From the NCBI GenBank assembly GCA_030682795.1, contig JAUXNJ010000026.1, forward strand, positions 27,261 to 91,260: 64,000 nt of DNA, read 5' to 3'. The position numbers were made by a program, and so were the translations under genes. The stretch is from Sphingobacteriaceae bacterium. GTDB lineage: Bacteria > Bacteroidota > Bacteroidia > UBA7662. The notes beneath the pieces are model-generated. The model searched no databases. It saw nothing but the letters and a program-made list of their open reading frames with translations, and was not told the DNA's origin. Positions 46,301 to 54,308 of this stretch are shown here, one piece after another. Position 1 is the stretch's first letter. Every line of letters starts with the position of its first letter.

Positions 46301-47836
46301 GATTTAGAAAACGCCCGTTTGCGGGTTGATTTTCTCAACCAATACTTCAATGTAAACAAGCGTGTAACCTTTGAACCCACGAGTATCAATTTCCAACAGG
46401 CCGAAATTACCGATGATGGGACCGGCACCGGGCGCTTGAGTGGTCGCATTACCCACGAGAAATTCCGCAAAACAAAACTCGATTTGCATCTAACGGCTAA
46501 GGAGCTCATGGTGCTCAATACCGAACCTAACTTTAAAGATGCCTACTTTGGTACGGGCAGGCTTACCGGCACAGCCAGTTTTGTAGGGCCTGTTAGTTTG
46601 GTAGATATTCAGGTGCGGGGCAGTACCGACAAAGGAACCAGCTTCAGCATTCCTTTAGACGCTGAGGCCAATCGCCAGGATGTAGATTTCATCACTTTCA
46701 TTAATAAAAACTCAACGGAGGAAGTGGAAGTAGAGGCGCCTGTTTTTAATCCCATTGGCATTAATTTTGGCATGGCGCTGCAAGTAACACCTGAAGCAGA
46801 AATCAGTATTTTATTGGACCGGGTTGCGGGCGACATTATCCGTGGTCGAGGTGCTGCAGCGATTGAGTTTCGGGTAAATCCACAGGGGGAAATCAGGATG
46901 GTAGGCGACTATCGATTTAGCAGTGGAGATTACACCTTTACTTTAGCCAACATTCCAAGCAAACGTTTCCGTATTAGTGATGGCAGTACCATACAATGGA
47001 CTGGCGACCCGTATGATGCCAATATTAATCTGGTGGCCGTATACAGGCAGCGCGCCTCGGTAGCCGCACTGCTCACCAACGAACAGCTGAGTAGTCGTCC
47101 CCGAACGCAACTCAATGTAGATACCTACCTCAAGCTAACTGGTTCGCTGCTAAAGCCCACGGTAAGCTTCGAAATCAAGCTGCCTACCATCAATGAAAAT
47201 GAAGGCAGCGACCCTTTGGTTGCCCGCATTCAGAACATCAACAACAACGAGCAGGAACTCAACAATCAGGTACTTGCCCTGCTCATTGCCGGCCAATTTT
47301 TTCCATCCGACCAAATAGCTGCTACCAATTTTTTAGGAAGTACTGGAGCCAATTCTTTAACCGAAGTACTCAGCAACCAGCTGAATGCTTTGCTATCGCA
47401 AATGTTCGATAATGTAAACATTGGTATCAATTACCGCAGCTCTAACTTGGGTAACCTAGCGGATGCCTCTCGCAACGATATTAGTGTTGCCCTCAACACC
47501 ACCTTATTCAATAATCGGGTTGTGATTGATGGCAATGTAGGCAACAACGTGAACAATTTGAATACCCCTAATGCTGGGGCACAGGCCATTGCCGGGGAGG
47601 TGGTGGTGGAGTATTTGATGACGCCCGATGGCAGCATTCGTTTGAAGGCTTTCAACAAGCTCGACGACCGGGTGTTGGTGAACCGGGAATCGAGTTACCG
47701 GCAAGGGGTGGGCATTTCGTACACCGAAAACTACAACACCTTTGATGAGTTGTTGGTAAAGCCTACGCGTTTTATTCAAGATCGGTTGATTAGGAGGATA
47801 CCGTGGGCGCCGGATCGTTGGAAAGGCGATTTCTGA
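43334..47836 (+). CDS. tamB: TamB-like translocation and assembly module protein
   Basis: 1500 residues. One N-terminal membrane anchor (about 25-50), then about 1100 residues of AsmA/DUF490-like beta strands forming a long groove, and a C-terminal DUF490 domain (about 1130-1470) with the typical YRFSSGDYTF and RGRGAAAIEF motifs. TamB proteins span the periplasm and move phospholipids or help barrel assembly together with TamA. In Bacteroidota it often lies next to tsaD, as here. The stop codon TGA overlaps the first base of an AGACCG repeat. Confidence 0.92.
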   Translation: MQQILLIEEDLKTLGRYISYILRFQFRLLSGLVLALFTGLLLLLNPSVQDFAGEQVAQFLSVQWRTKVELTGFKYKLLRSFSMEQLYIEDHNGDTLLLINDLELQLGNIRILRQQIDINHLRLGSVDARLLRKEYEEDFNFKFLVDYFWSDAVDSLEQPVSPIRFRLGALSLGKSQLRFENGNRQQSADRFDPRHFTLTDLQLVLSDIYASSDSSSVRLSELQFVEKTGFSVKKANFLLVSLPDQLRLDELDLRTFQSNLAGALAMNFGSYEDFNDFNNRVRMQLQLERLALTPGDMRYFLGDAAPLLPVRASGTVSGRLANLRSRDLQVELGNSSYLNGQINITGLPAYENALYDIRLRTAYLDKNEVGAAFPVIQFPEQIKGLQFLQISGEVFGYPEDFVAKGSFSTNLGSAQSDLNIKLKGPQSSYSGQLALTRVDLRSLTGDTTLGLVTLNTSIKGQGDRWENFEAQLKGDIQQIDYRNYRYQNTSIDGYLDRQTFTGRLSSLDSNANFSFYGLADLGATPPFFNFVAEVNALHLHNLHLTSDSFSIQGFMEICAEGLDIDSIVGELNFRHLALQLNGRPLDIEEMNVISAIDQDQQRRLNFQSPIGNAYLTGDFSVKGLPATLDHYLHHYVQRSVQRPYPEGDQNFELNLDIQQAQVLADFIAPGRFDIGGMRGHAYFNTVNNSADLDFQLGNFRAGSTRISNINAFGNSNDDSLFLDLYADSLWSGQVLLAQQLVFENSLSRDTLLFGLRAMGEGPSNELQLDGYVDFATDTIGLVFLPSYVQVFDNRWTLEQAGAIRVIDSTVRVPAFGFRQGGQSVLLAGNISPRRTDTLSLLMTDVDLEQLNPLLAVAELSVEGYANVRLEANSVLRKAAVFGGIDIEGFVLDGQPLGDLTVRSEYSVTRQVADVHAELVNEGDTLIYIFGTLGNLEGDQSMDLQAQLRHSPIHPLEHLLKPIFDDVSGRATADLSLKGDFWAPELRGQVDLENARLRVDFLNQYFNVNKRVTFEPTSINFQQAEITDDGTGTGRLSGRITHEKFRKTKLDLHLTAKELMVLNTEPNFKDAYFGTGRLTGTASFVGPVSLVDIQVRGSTDKGTSFSIPLDAEANRQDVDFITFINKNSTEEVEVEAPVFNPIGINFGMALQVTPEAEISILLDRVAGDIIRGRGAAAIEFRVNPQGEIRMVGDYRFSSGDYTFTLANIPSKRFRISDGSTIQWTGDPYDANINLVAVYRQRASVAALLTNEQLSSRPRTQLNVDTYLKLTGSLLKPTVSFEIKLPTINENEGSDPLVARIQNINNNEQELNNQVLALLIAGQFFPSDQIAATNFLGSTGANSLTEVLSNQLNALLSQMFDNVNIGINYRSSNLGNLADASRNDISVALNTTLFNNRVVIDGNVGNNVNNLNTPNAGAQAIAGEVVVEYLMTPDGSIRLKAFNKLDDRVLVNRESSYRQGVGISYTENYNTFDELLVKPTRFIQDRLIRRIPWAPDRWKGDF

Positions 47837-47959
47837 GACCGCTCGCCTTCGACTCGCTTTACAGACCGCTCGTCTTCGACTCGCTAACAGACCGGTCGCT
47901 GGCGCTCCCTAACAGACCGCTCCCTTTGGTCGCTCAGAGACAGAGCAGGCTCTTGCGTT
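47836..47959 (+). repeat. AGACCG-type palindromic repeat array, locus 2 (four units)
   Basis: Units start AGACCGCTCGCCTTCGACT, AGACCGCTCGTCTTCGACT, AGACCGGTCGCTGGCGC and AGACCGCTCCCTTTGGTC, ending with CAGAGACAGAGCAGGCTC-TTGCGTT, the same tail as locus 1. Starts at the stop codon of tamB, so the TGA overlaps the repeat. Confidence 0.8.
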
Positions 47960-48014
47960 CGTGTAGTTGCACAGCATTATCATTTTTAGCCTACACGTGG
48001 ATTGCGCTTGCCGC

Positions 48015-48056
48015 CAAATCAGAAATCGCTAATCGAAATCGCCAATCAAAAATCCC
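48015..48056. repeat. AAATCG-word repeat, copy B
   Basis: AAATCGCTAATCGAAATCGC at 48023-48042 is identical to 37551-37570; neighbouring bases are also similar. About 55 bp after the end of locus 2, comparable with the spacing at locus 1. Confidence 0.75.
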
Positions 48057-48094
48057 AACCGGTCGCTCGTTAAGAATTAGGACTTGTAAAACCT

Positions 48095-48400
48095 TCAATA
48101 GCCCAGCGGTTCTCTGCTTGTATGCCGAATTCTTAAAATCCTAATTTCAGATTGTGCCTGACAGATTTGATAAGCGATGCGATAACTATAAACCACAAAT
48201 GACCTGAAGTTTGAGTCGAGTGGTCTTTTTAATTTGTCAGCTTCACAAATGGAAGGCTCAATTCGAATTCGCTCAATTTTCACTAAAATAGCCTCCTTGA
48301 CAATCATTGGCGCCTTAACACTTCTTAAGCTGAGATACCTTAAAATCTTACGTAGTTGGTTTAGCGCTTCCCTATCCCAAACAACTCGAAAGTCTTTCAC
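48095..48400 (-). CDS. RelE/ParE-family toxin
   Basis: 101 residues. Start is GTG at 48400 (shares one base with the antitoxin stop TAG, giving TAGTG). The fold pattern WDREALNQLRKILRYLSLRS ... RIRIEP ... FRSFVVYSYRIAYQI ... ILRIRHTSREP is the RelE/ParE superfamily (alpha-alpha-beta-beta-beta), with the C-terminal Arg-His typical of mRNA-cleaving RelE members. Full length, so it may be active. Confidence 0.85.
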   Translation of the reverse strand: MKDFRVVWDREALNQLRKILRYLSLRSVKAPMIVKEAILVKIERIRIEPSICEADKLKRPLDSNFRSFVVYSYRIAYQICQAQSEIRILRIRHTSREPLGY

Positions 48401-48627
48401 TACAAATTCAATTGCTGTAATGCTTCCTCATGCGAAACAAAAACACCTGCTTCGATGCGTGCAACTGCTTCATCGAGCTCTTGATTGTAAGACTCAATTG
48501 TTAAGCGTTCCGCATTTATCTGCTCAGGAACCATATTTTTAATCATCTCCAGCACCAACAACTGTTGTTTTGGTGACAACAAAGCAAGATGCTCGGTGAG
48601 CTGTTTTTGAATACGGGCAGTGGTCAT
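48400..48627 (-). CDS. Antitoxin of the RelE-type module
   Basis: 75 residues from the ATG at 48627 (MTTARIQKQLTEHLALLSPK). A longer frame begins in repeat DNA and is not credible. The C-terminal motif LDEAVARIEAGVFVSHEEA is common in antitoxins partnered with RelE/ParE toxins. The stop overlaps the toxin start by one base. Confidence 0.82.
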   Translation of the reverse strand: MTTARIQKQLTEHLALLSPKQQLLVLEMIKNMVPEQINAERLTIESYNQELDEAVARIEAGVFVSHEEALQQLNL

Positions 48628-48683
48628 GAAAAACGAATATTTGTAAAAATACGAAAATCCTATTTCTTCACAAAATGGCTTTG

Positions 48684-48767
48684 AGACCGCTCGTCTTCGA
48701 CTCGCTTTACAGACCGTTCGCCTTCGGCTCACTTTTCAGACATCAGACCGCTGCGCTTTTCAGATTT
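48684..48767 (+). repeat. AGACCG-type palindromic repeat array, locus 3
   Basis: AGACCGCTCGTCTTCGACT, AGACCGTTCGCCTTCGGCT and AGACCGCTGCGCT units. The first two are nearly the same as units in loci 2 and 1. The RelE-type module lies between locus 2 and locus 3, both in plus orientation. Confidence 0.8.
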
Positions 48768-48914
48768 TGGGTTCCTCCTTCTCGCGTTGAGCTGTGCACA
48801 CGATCTACAATCTGGTACTAACGATGATATTGATTTTGCCACAAATACTATCCGCCAGGACAGTATATTTTACCAACAGCCCCGTTCAGCCCATCCGCCA
48901 GCCCCTGCTCCATC
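48768..48914. other. Non-coding spacer between inverted repeat arrays
   Basis: 147 bp between locus 3 and the inverted locus 4. No open frame with a recognisable protein. Together with loci 3 and 4 it fills the 423-bp gap between the antitoxin and rfbA. Confidence 0.55.
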
Positions 48915-49016
48915 TGAAAAGCGAGCGCAGCTCGCGGTCTGATGTCTGAAAAGCCGGCGCAGCCGGCGGTCTGTAAAACGAGCGAAGCGAGTGGTCTATT
49001 AGCTCGCGCTCTGTAG
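48915..49016 (-). repeat. AGACCG-type palindromic repeat array, locus 4 (inverted)
   Basis: Three units in inverted orientation read GCGAGCGCAGCTCGCGGTCTG, CCGGCGCAGCCGGCGGTCTG and CGAGCGAAGCGAGTGGTCT. These hold the same palindrome cores with CGC/GCG changes on both arms. With locus 3 it brackets 147 bp as an inverted repeat. Confidence 0.8.
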
Positions 49017-49050
49017 AAAAAAACATATCTTGTGGTCTCAAACCATCACC

Positions 49051-49911
49051 ATGAAAGGCATCATCCTCGCCGGCGGTTCCGGCACCCGTTTGCACCCCCT
49101 CACCTTGGCCATGAGCAAGCAGCTTATGCCGGTGTACGACAAGCCCATGATTTACTACCCGCTATCGGTTTTGATGATGGCGGGCATGCGCGACATCCTG
49201 ATCATTAGCACCCCGCACGACCTCCCCAATTTCCGCAAATTGCTGGGCGATGGCAGTGCTTTGGGCTGTAATTTTAGTTACCAGGTGCAGGAAGTGCCGA
49301 ACGGACTCGCACAAGCTTTTGTGCTGGGTGAAAACTTTATTGGCAACGACAAAGCAGCTTTGGTGCTCGGCGACAACATTTTTTATGGCTCGCGCATGGG
49401 CAGGCTGTTGCAAGAAAACAACGATCCTGAAGGCGCGGTGGTGTTTGCTTACCACGTATCTGACCCTGAGCGCTACGGCGTGGTGGAGTTCGACGAAAAT
49501 ATGCGGGCGTTGAGCATCGAAGAAAAGCCTTTGAAGCCAAAATCGAATTACGCTGTGCCTGGTCTCTATTTCTACGACAACGATGTGGTACAAATCGCCA
49601 AAGACCTCAAGCCATCACCTCGAGGCGAATATGAAATTACCGACGTAAACAAGCATTATTTAGAAGCTGGCAAGCTCAAAGTAGGCGTACTCGACCGTGG
49701 TACAGCTTGGTTAGATACCGGCACCTTTGCGTCTTTGATGCAGGCTGGACAGTTTGTGCAAGTAATTGAAGAGCGCCAAGGCCTCAAAATTGGTTGCATC
49801 GAAGAAATTGCTTGGAACATGGGCTTCATCAACGACGAAGAGTTGGAGCGCGTGGCAACCCCTTTGGTGAAAAGCGGTTACGGTCAGTACCTGTTGAATT
49901 TAATGAAATGA
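49051..49911 (+). CDS. rfbA: Glucose-1-phosphate thymidylyltransferase
   Basis: 286 residues from the ATG at 49051; seven codons are open upstream but [20 protein letters not shown] is the true start. The nucleotide-binding motif LAGGSGTRL, then [18 protein letters not shown] and [10 protein letters not shown], confirm RmlA. It makes dTDP-glucose, the start of dTDP-rhamnose and other surface sugars. Its stop overlaps galE (ATGA). Confidence 0.95.
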   Translation: MKGIILAGGSGTRLHPLTLAMSKQLMPVYDKPMIYYPLSVLMMAGMRDILIISTPHDLPNFRKLLGDGSALGCNFSYQVQEVPNGLAQAFVLGENFIGNDKAALVLGDNIFYGSRMGRLLQENNDPEGAVVFAYHVSDPERYGVVEFDENMRALSIEEKPLKPKSNYAVPGLYFYDNDVVQIAKDLKPSPRGEYEITDVNKHYLEAGKLKVGVLDRGTAWLDTGTFASLMQAGQFVQVIEERQGLKIGCIEEIAWNMGFINDEELERVATPLVKSGYGQYLLNLMK

Positions 49912-50939
49912 GCAAAATATTGGTGACTGGCGGCTGCGGTTACATTGGTTCTCACACCATTGTGGAGCTGCAGCAGGCAGGTTTTGAGGTAGTGAGCATC
50001 GACGACAACTCCTATTCGGAGCCGTGGATCATGGACCGCGTGCAAAACATCACCGGCATTGCCTGCGTCAATCACCAAATTAATTTATGCGATATGCCGT
50101 CGTTGCAGGCATTTTTCGAAGCCCATACCGACATCAGCGGCGTGATTCACTTTGCGGCCTATAAATCGGTGGGCCAATCCTCCAAAGACCCGCTCAAGTA
50201 TTTCCACAACAACCTCCTCGGTCAAATCAATTTGATGCAGTGCGTGCAGGATTTTAAAATTCCGCACTTCGTATTCTCCTCCAGTTGCACCGTGTACGGC
50301 AATCCCGAGCAGCTGCCGGTGACCGAGGAAAGCCCCATGCAAGAGCCCGAATCGCCTTACGGGCGCACCAAAGTAATTGGCGAGGCCATGCTGCGCGACC
50401 TGGTGAAGGTGGCACCCGTGCAAGTGATTGCCCTCCGCTATTTTAACCCTGTTGGCGCCCATCCCAGCAACCACATTGGCGAGTACATTTTAGGTGTGCC
50501 TAGCTACCTCTTACCCTACATCACCCAAACCGCCATCGGCAAGCGCCAAAAGCTCACGGTTTTTGGCGGCGACTACCCTACCCGCGACGGCACCTGCATC
50601 CGCGATTACATCCATGTATGCGACATTGCTAGGGCGCATGTAAACGCCATTCAGTACCTGCAGCGGGGAGCAGCGCCACAAGCTTTTGAGGTGTTTAACC
50701 TCGGCAGCGGCATCGGCCAAACGGTGTTAGAGATGATTGCCTCGTTTGAAAAGGTAACAGGCCTCAAGCTCAACTACCAGGTGGGCGACCGCCGTGCTGG
50801 CGATGTGGTGGCGGTGTATGCCAACAACCGCAAAGCCCGCGAGGTACTGGGCTGGGAGCTTAAATTCGATTTAGATGCCATGATGGCCACGAGTTGGGCT
50901 TGGGAGCAGCGGTTGGCGCGGGAAAATGCAGGAAATTAA
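49908..50939 (+). CDS. galE: UDP-glucose 4-epimerase
   Basis: 343 residues from the ATG at 49908, overlapping rfbA by 4 bp. NAD-binding motif [12 protein letters not shown], Ser in FSSSCTVYG and YGRTK catalytic pair, [11 protein letters not shown] near the middle. GalE interconverts UDP-glucose and UDP-galactose. Co-translated with rfbA, for surface polysaccharide precursors. Confidence 0.94.
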   Translation: MSKILVTGGCGYIGSHTIVELQQAGFEVVSIDDNSYSEPWIMDRVQNITGIACVNHQINLCDMPSLQAFFEAHTDISGVIHFAAYKSVGQSSKDPLKYFHNNLLGQINLMQCVQDFKIPHFVFSSSCTVYGNPEQLPVTEESPMQEPESPYGRTKVIGEAMLRDLVKVAPVQVIALRYFNPVGAHPSNHIGEYILGVPSYLLPYITQTAIGKRQKLTVFGGDYPTRDGTCIRDYIHVCDIARAHVNAIQYLQRGAAPQAFEVFNLGSGIGQTVLEMIASFEKVTGLKLNYQVGDRRAGDVVAVYANNRKAREVLGWELKFDLDAMMATSWAWEQRLARENAGN

Positions 50940-50981
50940 CCTCCATACTTGGCTCTCTCTGCGAGGTGGCTACCCCCTTTT

Positions 50982-53900
50982 TCAATTTGATTTATAAAAC
51001 ACCTCCAACACCTGGGTACGCACATTTAGTTCGGCGAGGCGGTTGGGGGTGACGCTGGGGTGCACCCGGTTGGAGAGAAATACAAAAATCAAATCGGTTT
51101 GGGGGTCTACCCACACCATGGTGCCGGTGAAGCCAGTATGGCCGTAGCTGATTTTGGAGGGTGCTTGGCCTACGGGACCAGCAACATTGCGGTCGCTCAC
51201 CTGGCGGTCCCAGAGCAAGCCGCGGCGGTTGCCGGCGTATTGGGGACTGCTGAACAAATCTACCGTATAGGCTTGCAGACTTGGAGCTTTGCTGGTGGCC
51301 GCAGTTCCTGGTCGTGCCAAAGGCTGCAGCACCCGCACAATGTCGGCGGCATTGCTAAACAGCCCGGCATGGCCCGCTACGCCCCCTAACAAAGCAGCTG
51401 TTTGGTCGTGTACGTGACCATGCACCATTTGCTGCCTAAACTCTTGGTCGTTTTCGGTGGGCGCAATCAAGGCCAGCGGCAAGCGTGCGCGTGGCTGGAA
51501 GCCCAGGGTCACCGTGCCAAGGGGTTCGTACCAGTTGCGGTCGAGCCAGCGCTCCGGCGCTTCTCCCCAAGCCCTTTCGAGCACCCGCCAAAGCACATGC
51601 AAACCCAAATCGCTATACACATATTTGCCAGCTGCCTGCAAAGGGGTGGTTTTGATCCAGGCCCACACCGAATCGCGGGTAGCAGGCTGCGCATACAAGG
51701 CTTCGGCTACTTGCAATAGGGGCAATTGAAGCGAATCGTTGGCAGCGGCTATGGTGATGTAAAAAGTAGGATCGGGCTTTTTGTTTTTGAAGGTGCGTTT
51801 CCAATAAGGCACAAAAGCCGGTAAACCCGCTTGGTGGGTCATGAGTTGGCGGAGCGTGCGGCGGCCGAGCTCAGACCCCTGCAGCTCGGGTAAAAAAAAA
51901 CCGAGCGAGGAATCGATCGGTAATTGGTTTTGGTCGTAGCGCTGCATGAGCCCGATGCCGGTGGCCAATACCTTGGTGAGGGAGGCAAGGTCGTAGACCG
52001 TGGCCTGACTTACAGGCAAAGTCTTTGTCTGATTCGTATGACCGTAACTCCCTATAAAAAACACCTCGTTGCCACGGGCGGCTAAAATTTGTGCCCCCGG
52101 TGTGGCGCCCATGCGCAAAGCCATCCCCATAATGCTATCGATGCGTTGCAATTGCGCCCGTGAATAGCCAAATTTGGAAGGGTCTACCAAGCGCAGGTTC
52201 CAGTTGACCGAACTGCTGAGGCCAGTACCCGCCTTGAGCGTTTCGCTTACCGATACTGGCAATTTGCCCTTGAAGGCCATCGCCCCAAACAACAATTGCG
52301 CAGCGTTTTTGTAGGCCCAAGGATGCTCTTCGAAGCCACAAACCAGGGCTGTACCAAAGTCGAACTGTGGCAGGGCGTAAGCATTGCCGAAGACTACCTG
52401 AACCGATTTTTTATCCTGCAGCAGCCCTTTGATGGCCGCTACGGTGGCAGGGTGAATGCCGAATTTTTGTCCCGCCCGCTGCGTGCTCAAATGCCAGCTC
52501 ACAATAATTTCATCGTAATTCACCAATTCAGCCGCCAGGGTTTGGAGTAACAAAGTGTCGGCTTTCATAGGCAAATAGCGGTGTTCCATGCTGCCGTAAA
52601 TGCCCAGCGCATTGTAAAACTCGCTGGCGGTGGGCTCACCTATGCCGAGGTGGAGTCTACGGGCGGTGCTGCGGCCGCGCAAAGGCAAGAATTTGTCATT
52701 GTTGCGCACCAAGGTAATGGCCTGTTCAAAGATCCGCTGGTTGAGGGCGCCCGCTGCGGCGGGATTGAGGTCGTTATACAAATTGTCGAGCGCCACCGGG
52801 GCATAGGCATTCAATCCCACCCAATATTTCACTGCCAAGATGCGCTTCACCCGCTTTTCTATGTCGCGCCACTTGAGGCGATCCTCATTCAAAGCCAAAA
52901 AAATGCGTTGGATGGCCGTGGGCACGTCCATGCTGTATAGCAAAACGTCGTTGCCTGCGAGCAAAGCTTGGGCATCTACTTCTCCGGGGGGATAAAAATC
53001 GGCCACGCCTTTCATGTTGAGGGCATCGGTAAATACGAGGCCTTCAAAATCGAGCTCGTCTTTGAGCAATTTGTTCACCACCTTAGGACTCAAGGTAGAG
53101 GCTTGGTTTTTGGTATCGTCCAAGCTTGGAATGGCCAGGTGCGCCACCATCACGCTGCCTACCCCCTCGCGGATGAGGCGCTTGAAGGGCATCAGTTCGA
53201 GGGTATCGAGTTGCTTTTTGCTGGCTTTCACCACGGGCAAGCCGTAGTGCGAATCTACATCGGTATCGCCGTGACCAGGAAAATGCTTGGCGCAGGCCAG
53301 CACGCCATGGTCTTGCAAGCCTCGCATATACGCCACGCCTTTGGTCGCCACGTCCTGCTTGTCTTCGCCAAAAGCCCGGAAGCCAATCACTGGGTTGTTC
53401 GGATTGTTGTTCACATCTACCACAGGCGAAAAGCTCACGTGCACCCCCAGGCGGCGGCATTGCTGGGCGATTTGTTTGCCCATTTCGTAGATGAGTTTAT
53501 CGTCTTCAATGGCCCCGAGGGTCATTTGGTAAGGGTATTTTACTGTGCTGTCGAGGCGCATATTGAGGCCCCACTCCGCATCCATGGCCACCAGCAGCGG
53601 CACTTTGGCAGCGGCTTGGTAGGTGTTGGTGAGTTGGGCTTGGCGCAGTGGACTGCCTTTCATGAAAATGAGGCCACCCAGGTGGTATTGCTGGATGAGC
53701 TGCAGCAGCTTGGCATCGGGCTTGTCGCCGGTGGAAAAGGCTGCCACCATGAACAACTGTCCGAGTCGGGCCGTGTCGCTCATGCTTTCGTACACCGAAT
53801 CCACCCAGTCGTTGACCACAAAAGGTGGCTTTTTCTTAGGCGGCATTTTTTCGGCCAAGATGGCGGCGGTTGGTTCTTCAAAAATAAGGGGTGCCCGTTC

Positions 53901-53993
53901 GGCATCGCCGGCGGAGGTGCTCAGCATGCTCAGTACCGTGGTAAACAACAGAAAAGCGAGTAGCGTTAAACGGGGCATGGACATATAACGCAA
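50982..53993 (-). CDS. GH3 beta-N-acetylglucosaminidase fused to class C beta-lactamase-type domain
   Basis: 1003 residues. A signal peptide 1-28, then a GH3 domain (about 55-390). The motifs are KHFPGHGDTDVDSHYGLP (NagZ signature) and SVMVAHLAIP. A GH3 second domain (about 400-600) follows. The C-terminal 390 residues are a serine hydrolase of the class C beta-lactamase fold: nucleophile motif SLTK (SxxK), YSDLG (YxN-like) and GHTGFTGT. This fusion is known in Bacteroidota and is thought to act on peptidoglycan fragments. It converges with galE, 42 bp apart. Confidence 0.93.
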   Translation of the reverse strand: MRYMSMPRLTLLAFLLFTTVLSMLSTSAGDAERAPLIFEEPTAAILAEKMPPKKKPPFVVNDWVDSVYESMSDTARLGQLFMVAAFSTGDKPDAKLLQLIQQYHLGGLIFMKGSPLRQAQLTNTYQAAAKVPLLVAMDAEWGLNMRLDSTVKYPYQMTLGAIEDDKLIYEMGKQIAQQCRRLGVHVSFSPVVDVNNNPNNPVIGFRAFGEDKQDVATKGVAYMRGLQDHGVLACAKHFPGHGDTDVDSHYGLPVVKASKKQLDTLELMPFKRLIREGVGSVMVAHLAIPSLDDTKNQASTLSPKVVNKLLKDELDFEGLVFTDALNMKGVADFYPPGEVDAQALLAGNDVLLYSMDVPTAIQRIFLALNEDRLKWRDIEKRVKRILAVKYWVGLNAYAPVALDNLYNDLNPAAAGALNQRIFEQAITLVRNNDKFLPLRGRSTARRLHLGIGEPTASEFYNALGIYGSMEHRYLPMKADTLLLQTLAAELVNYDEIIVSWHLSTQRAGQKFGIHPATVAAIKGLLQDKKSVQVVFGNAYALPQFDFGTALVCGFEEHPWAYKNAAQLLFGAMAFKGKLPVSVSETLKAGTGLSSSVNWNLRLVDPSKFGYSRAQLQRIDSIMGMALRMGATPGAQILAARGNEVFFIGSYGHTNQTKTLPVSQATVYDLASLTKVLATGIGLMQRYDQNQLPIDSSLGFFLPELQGSELGRRTLRQLMTHQAGLPAFVPYWKRTFKNKKPDPTFYITIAAANDSLQLPLLQVAEALYAQPATRDSVWAWIKTTPLQAAGKYVYSDLGLHVLWRVLERAWGEAPERWLDRNWYEPLGTVTLGFQPRARLPLALIAPTENDQEFRQQMVHGHVHDQTAALLGGVAGHAGLFSNAADIVRVLQPLARPGTAATSKAPSLQAYTVDLFSSPQYAGNRRGLLWDRQVSDRNVAGPVGQAPSKISYGHTGFTGTMVWVDPQTDLIFVFLSNRVHPSVTPNRLAELNVRTQVLEVFYKSN

Positions 53994-54073
53994 AAATAGG
54001 CGAAATACGTTAAGGCGGAAGTTTTTTGGCGCATTTGGTTAGCGAATCGCCGAAATAAAGATGGTATAAAAAA

Positions 54074-54097
54074 GTCCCCCGCTGCACAACGGGGGAC
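54074..54097 (-). terminator. Intrinsic terminator after the membrane protein gene
   Basis: Seven-bp stem GTCCCCC/GGGGGAC with a 10-base loop and a T6 run on the minus strand. Lies between the membrane-protein gene (54309) and the GH3 gene start. The 210 bp from 54098 to 54308 hold no gene I can see. Confidence 0.8.
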
Positions 54098-54308
54098 CAC
54101 AAGCTGCTGCTGGCCTCGGCAGGACTAAGCCGAAGCGCGCCAACAGCTACCTAAACCTCTGCGTTCAACCTTTCTACTTGCCGATAAAAAACTGAACAGG
54201 GAGATATACGAGGGATTGGGGAGGATGGATTGGGGAGGTGTGTATTTTCTGATGTAACCTCCTGCCTGAAAAAGGCATGAAGTCAAAAATCTTCTAAAAT
54301 AACGAATT

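Noticed and set aside
52968..53963. 331-codon plus-strand frame opposite the GH3 gene
   Set aside because: Antisense to the catalytic GH3 domain (KHFPGHGDTDVDSH). No independent motif or promoter.
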